A stretch of 63,768 nucleotides of DNA, from the NCBI GenBank assembly GCA_947630135.1, contig CANRGH010000011.1:1-63768 (forward strand), written 5' to 3'. Shown here piece by piece: positions 34,833 to 43,178 of the stretch. A model generated the notes under the pieces. It was not told the origin of the DNA and did not search any database. It was given only the letters and a program-made list of their open reading frames with translations. The number at the start of each line of letters is the position of its first letter. Positions within the stretch are counted from its first letter, which is position 1. The stretch is from an uncultured Monoglobus sp. (GTDB lineage: Bacteria; Bacillota; Clostridia; Monoglobales; Monoglobaceae). Position numbers and translations under genes: made by a program.

Positions 34833-35774
34833 TTATTTAAGTTCGCTTTCTATTCCCGTAAAAGCAATTTTTATGAAATTAATGTCGGGGCTGTTAGTCT
34901 CCGACGCCTTATCGCGGATTATGTTATATCCGTATTTTTCAACGACCTGCGGATCGCAGAGCATAACCGTGAACATGGCTCCGCCTCCGCTGACGTTGGT
35001 CATCAGGATTTTGGCTCCCATAAGCTCCGCCAGCTTCTGGCATGCCAGCAGTCCGCAGCCGTTATAGTTTTTAAAGCCGCCGAAACCGTTGCCGTAGTTT
35101 ATTATCCCAGACTCGATCGCGCGGTACATCTTCTCACGGTCAATTCCCGTTCCGTAATCAATAACAGACACTGCCGCGCATTTGTTTTTGCTCTGCCTTG
35201 TCACCACTATGTCTATGCGGTTGTCAACCGTTCGGCTGTGAATGAGGGCGTTGCGCAAGAAATTTATAAGAATAAGCGTAAGGGAGCTTTGCTCCGCGGC
35301 GCATATCAAATCGTTCCTCGCCCCGTTTACGATCCGTATGTTTTCACACAGATCCGCGGGAAGCAGCGTGTTTAAAGCTTTAACAAATTTTGAAACAAAC
35401 TCTTTAAGCTCAATATATCTGAGGCTGAGTTCGCCCGATTTCCCTGTGTATGTCAGTTCGGAAAGATTACGGAACCCGATAAACGCCGTGCCGCACGCGT
35501 TTGTCAGCTTGCTTAAAATATCCCTGCCTTTCGGGCTCAGATCCTCGATGCGCAAAATTATATCGGTCAGGCTTTTCACATAGAAAAAGCAATCCTCCGC
35601 CATTTTTGAGACTATGCTGTTAGAGTCGGCAAATCTCATCTTGGCAAACCGGGAATAAAAAACCGTGTCTCTGTTCATATAATTACTCTCAAGGAACTGT
35701 TTTAAGCTCGATATAATTATTTTCCCGTTCTCGCCTATGCAGTCAACCTCGTTGGGAGAACCGATGCTTTTCAT
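34833..35774 (-). CDS. Histidine-kinase-like ATPase without phosphohistidine
   Basis: A 313-residue protein whose C-terminal half is a GHKL ATPase: N box INFLRNALIHS (about 176-186), DYGTGI and a G2 box with NGCGLLACQKLAELMGA. The N-terminal helical half has the layout of a dimerisation domain, but the whole protein contains a single His, the one in the N box. It therefore lacks the usual phospho-accepting residue. It has no membrane helix and no partner response regulator nearby. AAGGTGTGAT precedes ATG 35774. It could be a pseudokinase or a Ser/Thr kinase-type regulator. Confidence 0.78.
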   Translation of the reverse strand: MKSIGSPNEVDCIGENGKIIISSLKQFLESNYMNRDTVFYSRFAKMRFADSNSIVSKMAEDCFFYVKSLTDIILRIEDLSPKGRDILSKLTNACGTAFIGFRNLSELTYTGKSGELSLRYIELKEFVSKFVKALNTLLPADLCENIRIVNGARNDLICAAEQSSLTLILINFLRNALIHSRTVDNRIDIVVTRQSKNKCAAVSVIDYGTGIDREKMYRAIESGIINYGNGFGGFKNYNGCGLLACQKLAELMGAKILMTNVSGGGAMFTVMLCDPQVVEKYGYNIIRDKASETNSPDINFIKIAFTGIESELK

Positions 35775-35813
35775 GTGATCACACCTTGTATCTTATTGTA
35801 AGAATTTTCTTAT

Positions 35814-35842
35814 ATTATAATCCATTTTACTTTTCGCGTCAA
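35814..35842 (-). promoter_or_regulatory. SigA promoter of the kinase-lipoprotein pair
   Basis: Minus strand: TTGACG (35837-35842), 17-bp spacer, TATAAT (35814-35819). The -35 lies 2 bp past the stop of the glucanase gene. Confidence 0.8.
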
Positions 35843-35844
35843 GA

Positions 35845-37413
35845 TTATCGCCGAAATTCCCCGAACACAAATCTGCCCGATTCGCTGAGATCGGCTTCGG
35901 TCCACACCGCCTCCGGATCGGTTCCGCCTTGAAGCGCGGCCGAACTCTCGTTTTTGTCACACAGCGACCAGTTAGCCCAGCTGATATTTCGCTCGGCGAG
36001 GAAGCTCATCCACTCGGCGGACTCGGCGGGAAAAACTCCGCCGCTGCCGTCCGCCGCGCTGGTTCCCCACTCGCTTATGAAGATCGGCGCGCCCTTTGAG
36101 CGGGCGTAGTCTATCCTGTCGCGCAGCCATGAGCCGTGGGTGCCGGCGTAGAAATGGCAGGTGTACATTATGTTTGAAAAATTCAGCGGGTCGTCCGCGG
36201 CCTTGTCTATGTCCTGGCTCCATGTGGGAGAACCGACAAGGATCACCGCGTCGCTGTTTTGCCTTATTATCGGAATGATCCTCTCGGCGTAGGGCTTCAC
36301 GTTTCCGCTCCATGTGATATTTCCGTTGGGCTCATTGCATATCTCAAAGATCACGTTCGGCACACCGGCGTATTTGGCCGAGGCCTCGGCGAAAAATTCC
36401 GCCGCCTCATCAGCGTACCGCAGCGGGTCGCCGTCACTTAAAATATGCCAGTCCAGAATAACGTACATATCATTCGCTATCGCGTTGTCAACGGCGGCAT
36501 ACGCCGCGTTCTTCACGCTCTCCTTCTGATCGATATATCCGTTTTCGGCAGTGTACATTGCCGCGCGGAACAGGTTCGCCCCGAAATCCGCGGTGTTCTT
36601 TATCGCGTTATATGACGCGAAGTTTCCGTACCACTGAATTCCGTGGCCGCTCATGCCGCGCAGAACGACAGGCTCGCCGTTTTGGTTGACAAGCTGGACC
36701 CCGGACACCGAAAGCTTACCGTTTTGCGACACGCCGCCGCTTATCGCCTGTGTCGGCGGCGCTGTCGCTGTATCGGGCGGCGCTGCAACATTCGGCGCAG
36801 ACGAATTCGCCGCAGCCGCTTTCTTGCCGTTTGCCCGCATGATGATCGCGCAGGCCTCGGCGCGGGTCAGGTTCGACATCGGATTAAAATTGCCGTTTTC
36901 GTCGCCGGTCAGGATCCCGTTGTTATAGGCGCGGACGACCAGATAGCCGTACCGCCCCGGTATCTCGTTAAAATCCTTTATAGAGGTCATGTATTTGTAA
37001 TAGGCGTTGTCCTCCTGCTCATTCTGCGGGATATTAAACGCCAGATCGACGATCTTGACCGCCATCTGCCGCGTTATCGGCTTGTCAAAATCCGCCTCGT
37101 AGATCTCGTCATAGTCATACCAGCCGCTCTCATAGGCACGCTTCATATAGCCTGACGCCCAGTGCGGGCCGCTCGGCGGTACGTTCCCCGAGACGCAGCG
37201 CGCGGCGACGCTCACGAACTCGGCGTAGGTGATCGTTCCCTCAGGTCGGAACGTTCCGTCCTCATAGCCGTTCAAAAGGCCGGAGTCGGCCATTGCCTCT
37301 ATATTTTCCGTGTACCACTGCCCGGGCGCGACGTCCGAAAACTTAAAGGCCGAGCAGACAAAAACCATGCACAAAGCGGCGAGCGCCGCGGTAAATCTTA
37401 AGCTTTTTTTCAT
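35845..37413 (-). CDS. SLH-anchored GH5-type endoglucanase
   Basis: A 522-residue secreted enzyme. A signal peptide (1-22) is followed by three S-layer homology repeats (about 24-65, 85-130, 143-196) that bind cell-wall polymer. A Pro/Thr/Ala linker (about 200-225) leads to a GH5 barrel of cellulase type. Glu361 in ICNEPNG is the acid/base and Glu448 in ISEWGTS the nucleophile; LRGMSGHGIQWYG and DWHILSDGDP are typical. It should cut beta-glucan at the cell surface. GGAGAAG precedes ATG 37413, 9 nt after the DNA glycosylase gene. The substrate is an inference. Confidence 0.92.
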   Translation of the reverse strand: MKKSLRFTAALAALCMVFVCSAFKFSDVAPGQWYTENIEAMADSGLLNGYEDGTFRPEGTITYAEFVSVAARCVSGNVPPSGPHWASGYMKRAYESGWYDYDEIYEADFDKPITRQMAVKIVDLAFNIPQNEQEDNAYYKYMTSIKDFNEIPGRYGYLVVRAYNNGILTGDENGNFNPMSNLTRAEACAIIMRANGKKAAAANSSAPNVAAPPDTATAPPTQAISGGVSQNGKLSVSGVQLVNQNGEPVVLRGMSGHGIQWYGNFASYNAIKNTADFGANLFRAAMYTAENGYIDQKESVKNAAYAAVDNAIANDMYVILDWHILSDGDPLRYADEAAEFFAEASAKYAGVPNVIFEICNEPNGNITWSGNVKPYAERIIPIIRQNSDAVILVGSPTWSQDIDKAADDPLNFSNIMYTCHFYAGTHGSWLRDRIDYARSKGAPIFISEWGTSAADGSGGVFPAESAEWMSFLAERNISWANWSLCDKNESSAALQGGTDPEAVWTEADLSESGRFVFGEFRR

Positions 37414-37422
37414 GATCTTCTC

Positions 37423-37902
37423 CTATAAATATTTTAGAATTACTGTCCATTCATTGATCAGTCTCTCGAGCGAGAAGGCCGCGTTTGCGGGGCTGGTCGA
37501 GGGCAGTCTTAACGCTTCCGGAGCCGGATTAAACTTTTTATACAAACGGTAAGCCGTGCCTCCGTTTGCGAACACCGCCTTTATATCGGCGGCGCCGAAG
37601 ATACGGTCAAGCTTGTTGGGCTCCGCTTTCCTGATCGAGCTGTCCGCCGAGCCGCTTATCTCGCACGACTTTATAACGTCCCACACCGCGATTTTATGCG
37701 AGAGCAAAAAATCTTTTTTCTCCTCGACCGCAGAGGGACATTCGGCATTAAGCACTGCCGCAAGGGTCTTCCAGAACCGGTTTTGCGGATGGCCGTAGAA
37801 AAACCGCGCCTCCCGCGATTTGACCGACGGAAAGCTGCCGAGAATAAGTATTTTTGAGTTTTCGTCAAATACCGGCGGTATCGGATGAATTTGAACAGAC
37901 AT
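37423..37902 (-). CDS. DNA-deoxyinosine glycosylase (UDG superfamily)
   Basis: A 159-residue protein of the uracil-DNA glycosylase superfamily, the branch annotated as hypoxanthine-DNA glycosylase. ILGSFPSVKSREARFFYGHP near the N terminus and the C-terminal LPSTSPANA match. It removes deaminated bases from DNA. The frame is open to 37932, but ATG 37902 has GGAGGG upstream and follows the promoter. It is the first gene of a pair with the glucanase, which looks accidental. Confidence 0.88.
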   Translation of the reverse strand: MSVQIHPIPPVFDENSKILILGSFPSVKSREARFFYGHPQNRFWKTLAAVLNAECPSAVEEKKDFLLSHKIAVWDVIKSCEISGSADSSIRKAEPNKLDRIFGAADIKAVFANGGTAYRLYKKFNPAPEALRLPSTSPANAAFSLERLINEWTVILKYL

Positions 37903-37922
37903 ATTGACCCTCCATGCATATA

Positions 37923-37951
37923 ATAATACCATTCTTTTTTAATGTTTGCAA
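37923..37951 (-). promoter_or_regulatory. SigA promoter of the glycosylase-glucanase pair
   Basis: Minus strand: TTGCAA (37946-37951), 17-bp spacer ending TGG, TATTAT (37923-37928). It is divergent from the promoter at 37973. Confidence 0.75.
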
Positions 37952-37972
37952 TAAAAAACAGTCTAAATTATA

Positions 37973-38001
37973 TTGATTTTGCAAAAAATTTATGCTATGC
38001 T
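37973..38001 (+). promoter_or_regulatory. Probable promoter of the radical SAM pair
   Basis: TTGATT (37973-37978), 17-bp spacer, TATGCT (37996-38001); weaker than most in the window. Confidence 0.5.
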
Positions 38002-38032
38002 ATATTTAACATTATTTTAAACGAGGTAACAG

Positions 38033-39886
38033 ATGAGAGACTACAAAACAGATTATGAGGACTGCCTGCGGCGGGTGCAGAAGCCCGCGCGCTATATCGG
38101 CAACGAGTTCGGCAGCGTGCATAAGGAAAGAACCGACGATATGATGTCATTCGCGTTCTGCTTTCCGGATGTGTACGAGGTCGGCATGTCGCACCTTGGA
38201 ATGAAAATCCTCTATCATATGCTCAACGAACGCGACGACACGGTGTGCGAGCGCGTTTTCGCCCCATGGGGCGATATGGAGGACGAGATGCGCGGCCGCG
38301 GCATACCCCTGCTTTCAATGGAAAGCTATACTCCGGTCCGCGAGTTTGACATTGTCGGCTTTACGCTGCAATATGAGATGAGCTATTCAAACGTTGTAAA
38401 CATGCTCGACCTCGCCGGGATCCCGCTGAGGAGCCTCGAGCGCGGTTTGGACGACCCGTTCGTCTGCTGTGGCGGCCCCTGCGCCTACCACGCGGAGCCG
38501 CTCGCGGAGCTTGTGGATTTCTTCATTCTCGGCGAGGGCGAGGAAGTCAACAACGAGATCATGGACGCGTACAAAAAGTGGCGTGGCAGCGGCAAGAGCC
38601 GCGACGATTTTCTGCTCTCCATAGTCGCTTTGGGCGGGGTCTATGTGCCGAAATTTTACGACGTGGAGTTTAACGACGACAACACAATAAAGCGTTTTGA
38701 GCCCAACCGTCCCGGCGTTCCGAAGCAGGTCAGGAAGCGTATCATACTTGACTTTGACAAATGCTACGCGCCCGAGAAGCTGATCGTGCCGTTTATGGAG
38801 ACGGTGCATGACAGAATTCAGCTCGAGCTGTTCCGCGGCTGCATTCGCGGCTGCCGTTTCTGTCAGGCGGGATATATCTACCGCCCCGTCCGCGAACGCG
38901 GAACGGAGCGCCTGACCAAGATCGCCGAAAGCTGCATCAAAAACACCGGCTATGACGAAATGTCAATGACATCGCTTTCGACCAGCGACTACCGAAATTT
39001 GCAGGAGCTTATTGACAGCCTGCTTGAGCTGACCGTGGACAAACGGATCAACCTTTCGCTGCCCTCGCTCAGAGTGGACAACTTTTCAATGGAGCTTATG
39101 GAAAAGGTGCAGAAAGTGAAAAAGAGCGGCCTCACGTTCGCGCCCGAGGCGGGAACTCAGCGCCTAAGGGACGTTATCAACAAAAATGTGGTCGAGAGCG
39201 ACCTGATAAGGACATCAAAAATCGCTTTCGGCGGCGGCTATAACCGGATAAAGCTGTACTTCATGCTGGGCCTGCCCACCGAGACCTATGACGATGTGAA
39301 GGGCATTGCCGACCTTGCCAAAAAGGTCATTGACGAGGGATTTTTCTCGATCCCGCCCGAGGAGCGCAAGGGCAGGAGCGTCAGCATAACGGTGAGCACC
39401 TCATTTTTTGTGCCAAAGCCGTTCACACCGTTTCAGTGGGAACCGCAGAACCTCATTTCCGAAATGGAGGACAAGGCGAGATTTTTAAAAGAAAATATCC
39501 GCTCAAAAAAAATCGTCTACAACTGGCACAACAGCGACATCAGTCTGCTTGAGGCGGTGTTCGCCAAAGGCGACAGACGGCTGTCGGAGGTGCTGATAAC
39601 CGCACAGAAGCTTGGCTGCAAATTTGACGGCTGGAGCGACTTTTTCGACTATGAAAAATGGCTCGAGGCGTTTAAGATACACAATATCGACCCCGCGTTT
39701 TACGCAAACCGCAGAATTTCGTACGACGAGATCCTGCCTTGGGACTACGCCGACATCGGAGTTCCGAAATCCTTTTTGATAAAAGAGCACAAAAAGGCGT
39801 ATGAGGGCAGAACCACGCCCGGCTGCCGCGAGAAATGCAGCGGCTGCGGCGCGGCGTCATTCGGGGGAGGTGTGTGCTTTGAGTAA
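38033..39886 (+). CDS. TIGR03960-family radical SAM protein
   Basis: A 617-residue protein with an N-terminal B12-binding-like domain (VYEVGMSHLGMKILYHMLNE region; quoted part VYEVGMSHLGMKIL) and a radical SAM core whose cluster motif is CIRGCRFCQAGY (CxxxCxxC, about residue 266). It matches TIGR03960, a family of unknown substrate whose gene is nearly always followed by the TIGR03936 gene, as here. Cys-rich C terminus (CREKCSGCGA) suggests a second metal site. ACGAGG precedes ATG 38033. A role in RNA or ribosome modification has been suspected from context in other genomes, but is unproven. Confidence 0.92.
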   Translation: MRDYKTDYEDCLRRVQKPARYIGNEFGSVHKERTDDMMSFAFCFPDVYEVGMSHLGMKILYHMLNERDDTVCERVFAPWGDMEDEMRGRGIPLLSMESYTPVREFDIVGFTLQYEMSYSNVVNMLDLAGIPLRSLERGLDDPFVCCGGPCAYHAEPLAELVDFFILGEGEEVNNEIMDAYKKWRGSGKSRDDFLLSIVALGGVYVPKFYDVEFNDDNTIKRFEPNRPGVPKQVRKRIILDFDKCYAPEKLIVPFMETVHDRIQLELFRGCIRGCRFCQAGYIYRPVRERGTERLTKIAESCIKNTGYDEMSMTSLSTSDYRNLQELIDSLLELTVDKRINLSLPSLRVDNFSMELMEKVQKVKKSGLTFAPEAGTQRLRDVINKNVVESDLIRTSKIAFGGGYNRIKLYFMLGLPTETYDDVKGIADLAKKVIDEGFFSIPPEERKGRSVSITVSTSFFVPKPFTPFQWEPQNLISEMEDKARFLKENIRSKKIVYNWHNSDISLLEAVFAKGDRRLSEVLITAQKLGCKFDGWSDFFDYEKWLEAFKIHNIDPAFYANRRISYDEILPWDYADIGVPKSFLIKEHKKAYEGRTTPGCREKCSGCGAASFGGGVCFE

Positions 39887-40559
39887 GAGACGGCTGATGT
39901 TTTCAAAGCTCGGAATGGCAAAATATATTTCCCACCTTGACCTCCTGCGCTGCTTCACCCGCTCGATCATGCGCGCGGAGCTGCCGGTGGTATACAGTCA
40001 AGGCTTTAATCCCCACCAGAAAATGACGTTCTCGCTCCCTCTGTCTGTCGGAGTCACAAGCGGCTGCGAGTGCGCGGACATTGAGTTCCTCGACGGGATC
40101 GCAGACGACGAAATTATGGAGCGCCTTAATGCGAGCCTGCCGCCCGACATCAGAATTATATCGGTCGGCGATCCGAAAATTTCCGCAAACGACATTTTCG
40201 CGGCGGAATACAGAGTGACGCTGCTTTGCGATGATCCCGACGGAACCGCGACGCGAGCGGTCGATGATTTCTTCGCGCTGCCGGAGGCCGCGATAATCAA
40301 ACGCACCAAGAAAAAGGGCGAGCAAGAGATGAACCTTATGGATTTTGTTATCGGCGCCGAGGCTCCGAAAATCACGGACGAGGGGATCGAGTTTTATCTC
40401 ACGCTGTCGGCGGGCGGACAGAAAAACCTAAAGCCCGAGATCGCCGTCGAGGCCCTGATCAAATATCTGAAATCAAACCGCGGCGTTGACGTCGCGGGAT
40501 ACAATATTCACCGAACCAAAATACTTTACGACAAAAACAACCCGAAAATATTTAAATAA
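39879..40559 (+). CDS. TIGR03936-family (DUF2344) partner of the radical SAM protein
   Basis: A 226-residue DUF2344 protein. KLGMAKYISHLDLLRCFTRS near the N terminus is the family signature. The start is TTG 39879, overlapping the end of the upstream gene by 8 nt, with GGGGGAGG eight nt upstream; the longer frame from 39801 lies inside the neighbour and is not coding. In some bacteria the two are one fused protein, so they probably act together. The rng and rplU genes that often follow are absent here. Confidence 0.92.
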   Translation: MSKRRLMFSKLGMAKYISHLDLLRCFTRSIMRAELPVVYSQGFNPHQKMTFSLPLSVGVTSGCECADIEFLDGIADDEIMERLNASLPPDIRIISVGDPKISANDIFAAEYRVTLLCDDPDGTATRAVDDFFALPEAAIIKRTKKKGEQEMNLMDFVIGAEAPKITDEGIEFYLTLSAGGQKNLKPEIAVEALIKYLKSNRGVDVAGYNIHRTKILYDKNNPKIFK

Positions 40560-40583
40560 AATTCATATACAGGAGGTAACAAG

Positions 40584-41660
40584 ATGAAAAGAATTGGTAT
40601 TCTCACGAGCGGCGGCGACTGTCAGGGCCTTAACTCGGCTATAAGAGGCGTCGCGAAGGCGCTCTACGAGCACTTCGGGGCCGACCTTGAGATCTACGGA
40701 ATTAAAAACGGTTATCACGGCCTCATCAACGGCATTTACCGCAAAATGGAGCCGATAGATTTTTCGGGCCTGCTTATCCGAGGCGGCACGATCCTCGGCA
40801 CGTCGCGCCAGCCCTTCAAGACCATGCAGGACAAGGACAAGGACGGAGTGACAAAAGTCGAGAAGATGAAAAAGAACTACAAAAAGATGAAGCTCGACTG
40901 TCTGGTCGTTCTGGGCGGAAACGGAACGCACAAGACCGCCAACCTGCTCAGCGAGGAGGGCCTTAACGTTATCGGTCTGCCGAAAACGATAGACAACGAC
41001 CTTTGGGGCACCGACATGACCTTCGGTTTTTACAGCGCGCTGAACGTCGCGACCGACGTTATCGACCGCATACACACAACCGCGACATCGCACAGCCGCG
41101 TGTTTATCGTTGAGATAATGGGCCACAAGGTCGGCTGGCTCACGCTTTACGCCGGAATTGCCGGAGGCGCGGACGTTATACTCCTGCCCGAGATCCCCTA
41201 TGACATCGACAGCGTCAACCGCGAGCTCGCCAAGCGCGCCAGCATCGGCAAAAGCTTCTCGATAATCGCGGTCGCCGAGGGCGCGATCTCAAAAGAGGAA
41301 GCCGCGATGAGCAAAAAGGAGTTCAAAAAGCACCGTGCCAAGATGAAGCAGCCCTCGATCGCCTATCGCGTGGCCGACGAGCTGCGCGACAAGCACCCGA
41401 ACGAAATTCGCGTGTGCGTTCCGGGCCACTTCCAGCGCGGTGGCAGCCCCTGCCCCTATGACAGAGTTCTGACGACCCGCATAGGCACAAGCGCGGCACA
41501 GCTTATCGCCAAGAAAAAATACGGCTACATGATCGCCCTCAAGGACAACGAGATCGTTCCCGTTCCGCTGAAGGACGTTGCGGGAAAGCTCAAGGTCGTG
41601 ACCCCCGACTGCAACGAGGTCGTAACGGCCCGCCAGATGGGAATTTGCTTCGGTGACTAA
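40584..41660 (+). CDS. pfkA: 6-phosphofructokinase
   Basis: A 358-residue phosphofructokinase, committing step of glycolysis. TSGGDCQGLNSAIRG binds the phosphoryl donor. The donor-specificity positions are mixed: GGNGTHKT has Gly at the place of E. coli Gly104, as in ATP enzymes, but Asn instead of Asp103. PKTIDNDL has Lys at the place of Gly124, as in pyrophosphate-type enzymes. This pattern is common in Clostridia, and ATP use is likely but not certain. GGAGG precedes ATG 40584. A terminator follows, so it is transcribed with or shortly after the radical SAM pair. Confidence 0.94.
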   Translation: MKRIGILTSGGDCQGLNSAIRGVAKALYEHFGADLEIYGIKNGYHGLINGIYRKMEPIDFSGLLIRGGTILGTSRQPFKTMQDKDKDGVTKVEKMKKNYKKMKLDCLVVLGGNGTHKTANLLSEEGLNVIGLPKTIDNDLWGTDMTFGFYSALNVATDVIDRIHTTATSHSRVFIVEIMGHKVGWLTLYAGIAGGADVILLPEIPYDIDSVNRELAKRASIGKSFSIIAVAEGAISKEEAAMSKKEFKKHRAKMKQPSIAYRVADELRDKHPNEIRVCVPGHFQRGGSPCPYDRVLTTRIGTSAAQLIAKKKYGYMIALKDNEIVPVPLKDVAGKLKVVTPDCNEVVTARQMGICFGD

Positions 41661-41672
41661 AACATAAACTTT

Positions 41673-41702
41673 ATGCCTCGGCACATATGCCGGGGCATTT
41701 TT
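41673..41702 (+). terminator. Terminator after pfkA
   Basis: Stem ATGCCTCGGC/GCCGGGGCAT (41673-41698) with one G-T pair and loop ACATAT, followed by five T. Confidence 0.85.
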
Positions 41703-41732
41703 GGTTATTCTAAGCAATATTGAGGTGATTTT

Positions 41733-42734
41733 ATGAAAGAACAGATAAGATGCGATCTCGCGCTTGAGGCAAAGGAGCTGTATTCCGAGAGCGTCGAGCA
41801 GGAGCCCGACATGAGCGGCATCAGCATCAGGGAATACTCCGAGCAGGACATAATAAAAGTGACGCGTGTCATCATTCACAACTCAAAGGGTGAGGAAAGC
41901 CTCGGCAAGCCGATCGGCGATTATATAACGATCGAGATGCCGAGCAGGTTTTACGGCGAGCAAAAGATATACGAGGAAATGTGCCGCGTGTGCGCGAAGG
42001 AGCTCAAGACGCTGACCGACAAGTTTTTAAGCGGCGACGACGATGTTGTCCTCGTTGTGGGGCTAGGCAACCAGAACATCACCGCGGACGCGCTGGGGCC
42101 GAAGGTGATCTCGTCGCTGATGATAACGAGGCACCTTAAGGAATATGTTCCCGACGAGATCCAGAAGGGCGTGCGCTCGGTCTGCGGAATTGTACCCGGA
42201 GTGCTGGGTCTGACAGGGATCGAGACCGGCGAGATAATCCAGGGCGTGACCGACAGGATAAAGCCGAAGCTCGTTATCGCGATAGACGCGCTGTGCTCGC
42301 GCAAAATGGAAAGGGTAAACACCACCATTCAGATCGCCGACACGGGAATAACGCCCGGCGAGGGCGTCGGGAACAAGCGCAAGGGCTTAAACCGCGACAC
42401 GCTCGGCGTTCCGGTCATCGCGATCGGTGTGCCGACAGTGGTGGACGCGGCGACCATAGCCGGCGACACTCTCGACATGCTCGTTGACGCGGCCGGCGGC
42501 GACAGCAAAATAAAGGACAAGCCCACCGCAAAGATCTTAAAGATCATAGGCGACATGGCCGACGAGAAATACGATCTGATACGCGAGGTGATACGCCCCG
42601 AGTTCGGCAGCTTTATCGTCGCGCCGAAGGACGTTGACACGATAATTGACGACATATCCTCGGTGGTCGCGAACGGAATAAACATAGCCGTAAACGAGGG
42701 GATAACGCTGAGCGATGTTGACAGATACAGATAA
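41733..42734 (+). CDS. gpr: Spore germination protease GPR
   Basis: A 333-residue GPR, the aspartic-type protease that degrades small acid-soluble proteins when spores germinate. IRCDLALEAKE at the start, KVTRVII, VVGLGNQNITADALGPKV and FCSR-like ALCSRKMERVNTTIQIADTG (in part) fit the family. It is made as an inactive precursor in B. subtilis. TGAGGTGAT precedes ATG 41733. A SigG promoter is expected but I could not point to one with confidence. Confidence 0.95.
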   Translation: MKEQIRCDLALEAKELYSESVEQEPDMSGISIREYSEQDIIKVTRVIIHNSKGEESLGKPIGDYITIEMPSRFYGEQKIYEEMCRVCAKELKTLTDKFLSGDDDVVLVVGLGNQNITADALGPKVISSLMITRHLKEYVPDEIQKGVRSVCGIVPGVLGLTGIETGEIIQGVTDRIKPKLVIAIDALCSRKMERVNTTIQIADTGITPGEGVGNKRKGLNRDTLGVPVIAIGVPTVVDAATIAGDTLDMLVDAAGGDSKIKDKPTAKILKIIGDMADEKYDLIREVIRPEFGSFIVAPKDVDTIIDDISSVVANGINIAVNEGITLSDVDRYR

Positions 42735-42744
42735 GAATACTAAA

Positions 42745-42763
42745 ACAGGGCCGCGGAGCGGCC
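42745..42763. terminator. Terminator between gpr and the thioesterase gene
   Basis: GC-rich stem ACAGGGCCG/CGGCCCTGT with a short loop. The minus side continues with TTTTAG and suits the mtrB-pyk transcript; the plus side has only a poor T tract. Confidence 0.65.
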
Positions 42764-42770
42764 CTGTCTG

Positions 42771-43178
42771 TTAAAGCAGCGTTTTTAACGCCTCATATAT
42801 TTCCGGATATTTTTTCTTGAGGTTCAAAGGCTTAAAGCTTTTGTCGGTGAAACCGTGGGTGGTATAGCCCTCGGCAAGCAGCGCATCGTCGGCACAGCGG
42901 ATTATTTTATATTCAAATCCACATTTCGCGACGCCGAGACGGCTTAATCTGACCTCGATCCACACGTCGTCCTGGTAGCGCGCGCCCTCGATAAATTTCG
43001 CGTAGCAGTCAAGGAGCGGCAGCAGCACGCCCCGCTCCTCCACTTCGCGATATGACATTCCGCAGGTTTTGAAAAACTCGGTTCTGCCGACCTCGAACCA
43101 CGGAAAATATCTCGAGTGGTGCACCACGCCCATGCTGTCGGTCTCGGCATAGCGCACCGTTATCTTGGTTCTGAACAT
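42771..43178 (-). CDS. Acyl-CoA thioesterase, YbgC/4HBT type
   Basis: A 135-residue hot-dog thioesterase. VRYAETDSMGVVHHSRYFPW (first 20 residues after the start region) contains the catalytic Asp and the typical substrate loop. The ATG shares its A with the last base of the pyk stop (TAATG), so translation is coupled. The substrate is unknown; the family includes 4-hydroxybenzoyl-CoA and short acyl-CoA thioesterases. Confidence 0.88.
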   Translation of the reverse strand: MFRTKITVRYAETDSMGVVHHSRYFPWFEVGRTEFFKTCGMSYREVEERGVLLPLLDCYAKFIEGARYQDDVWIEVRLSRLGVAKCGFEYKIIRCADDALLAEGYTTHGFTDKSFKPLNLKKKYPEIYEALKTLL

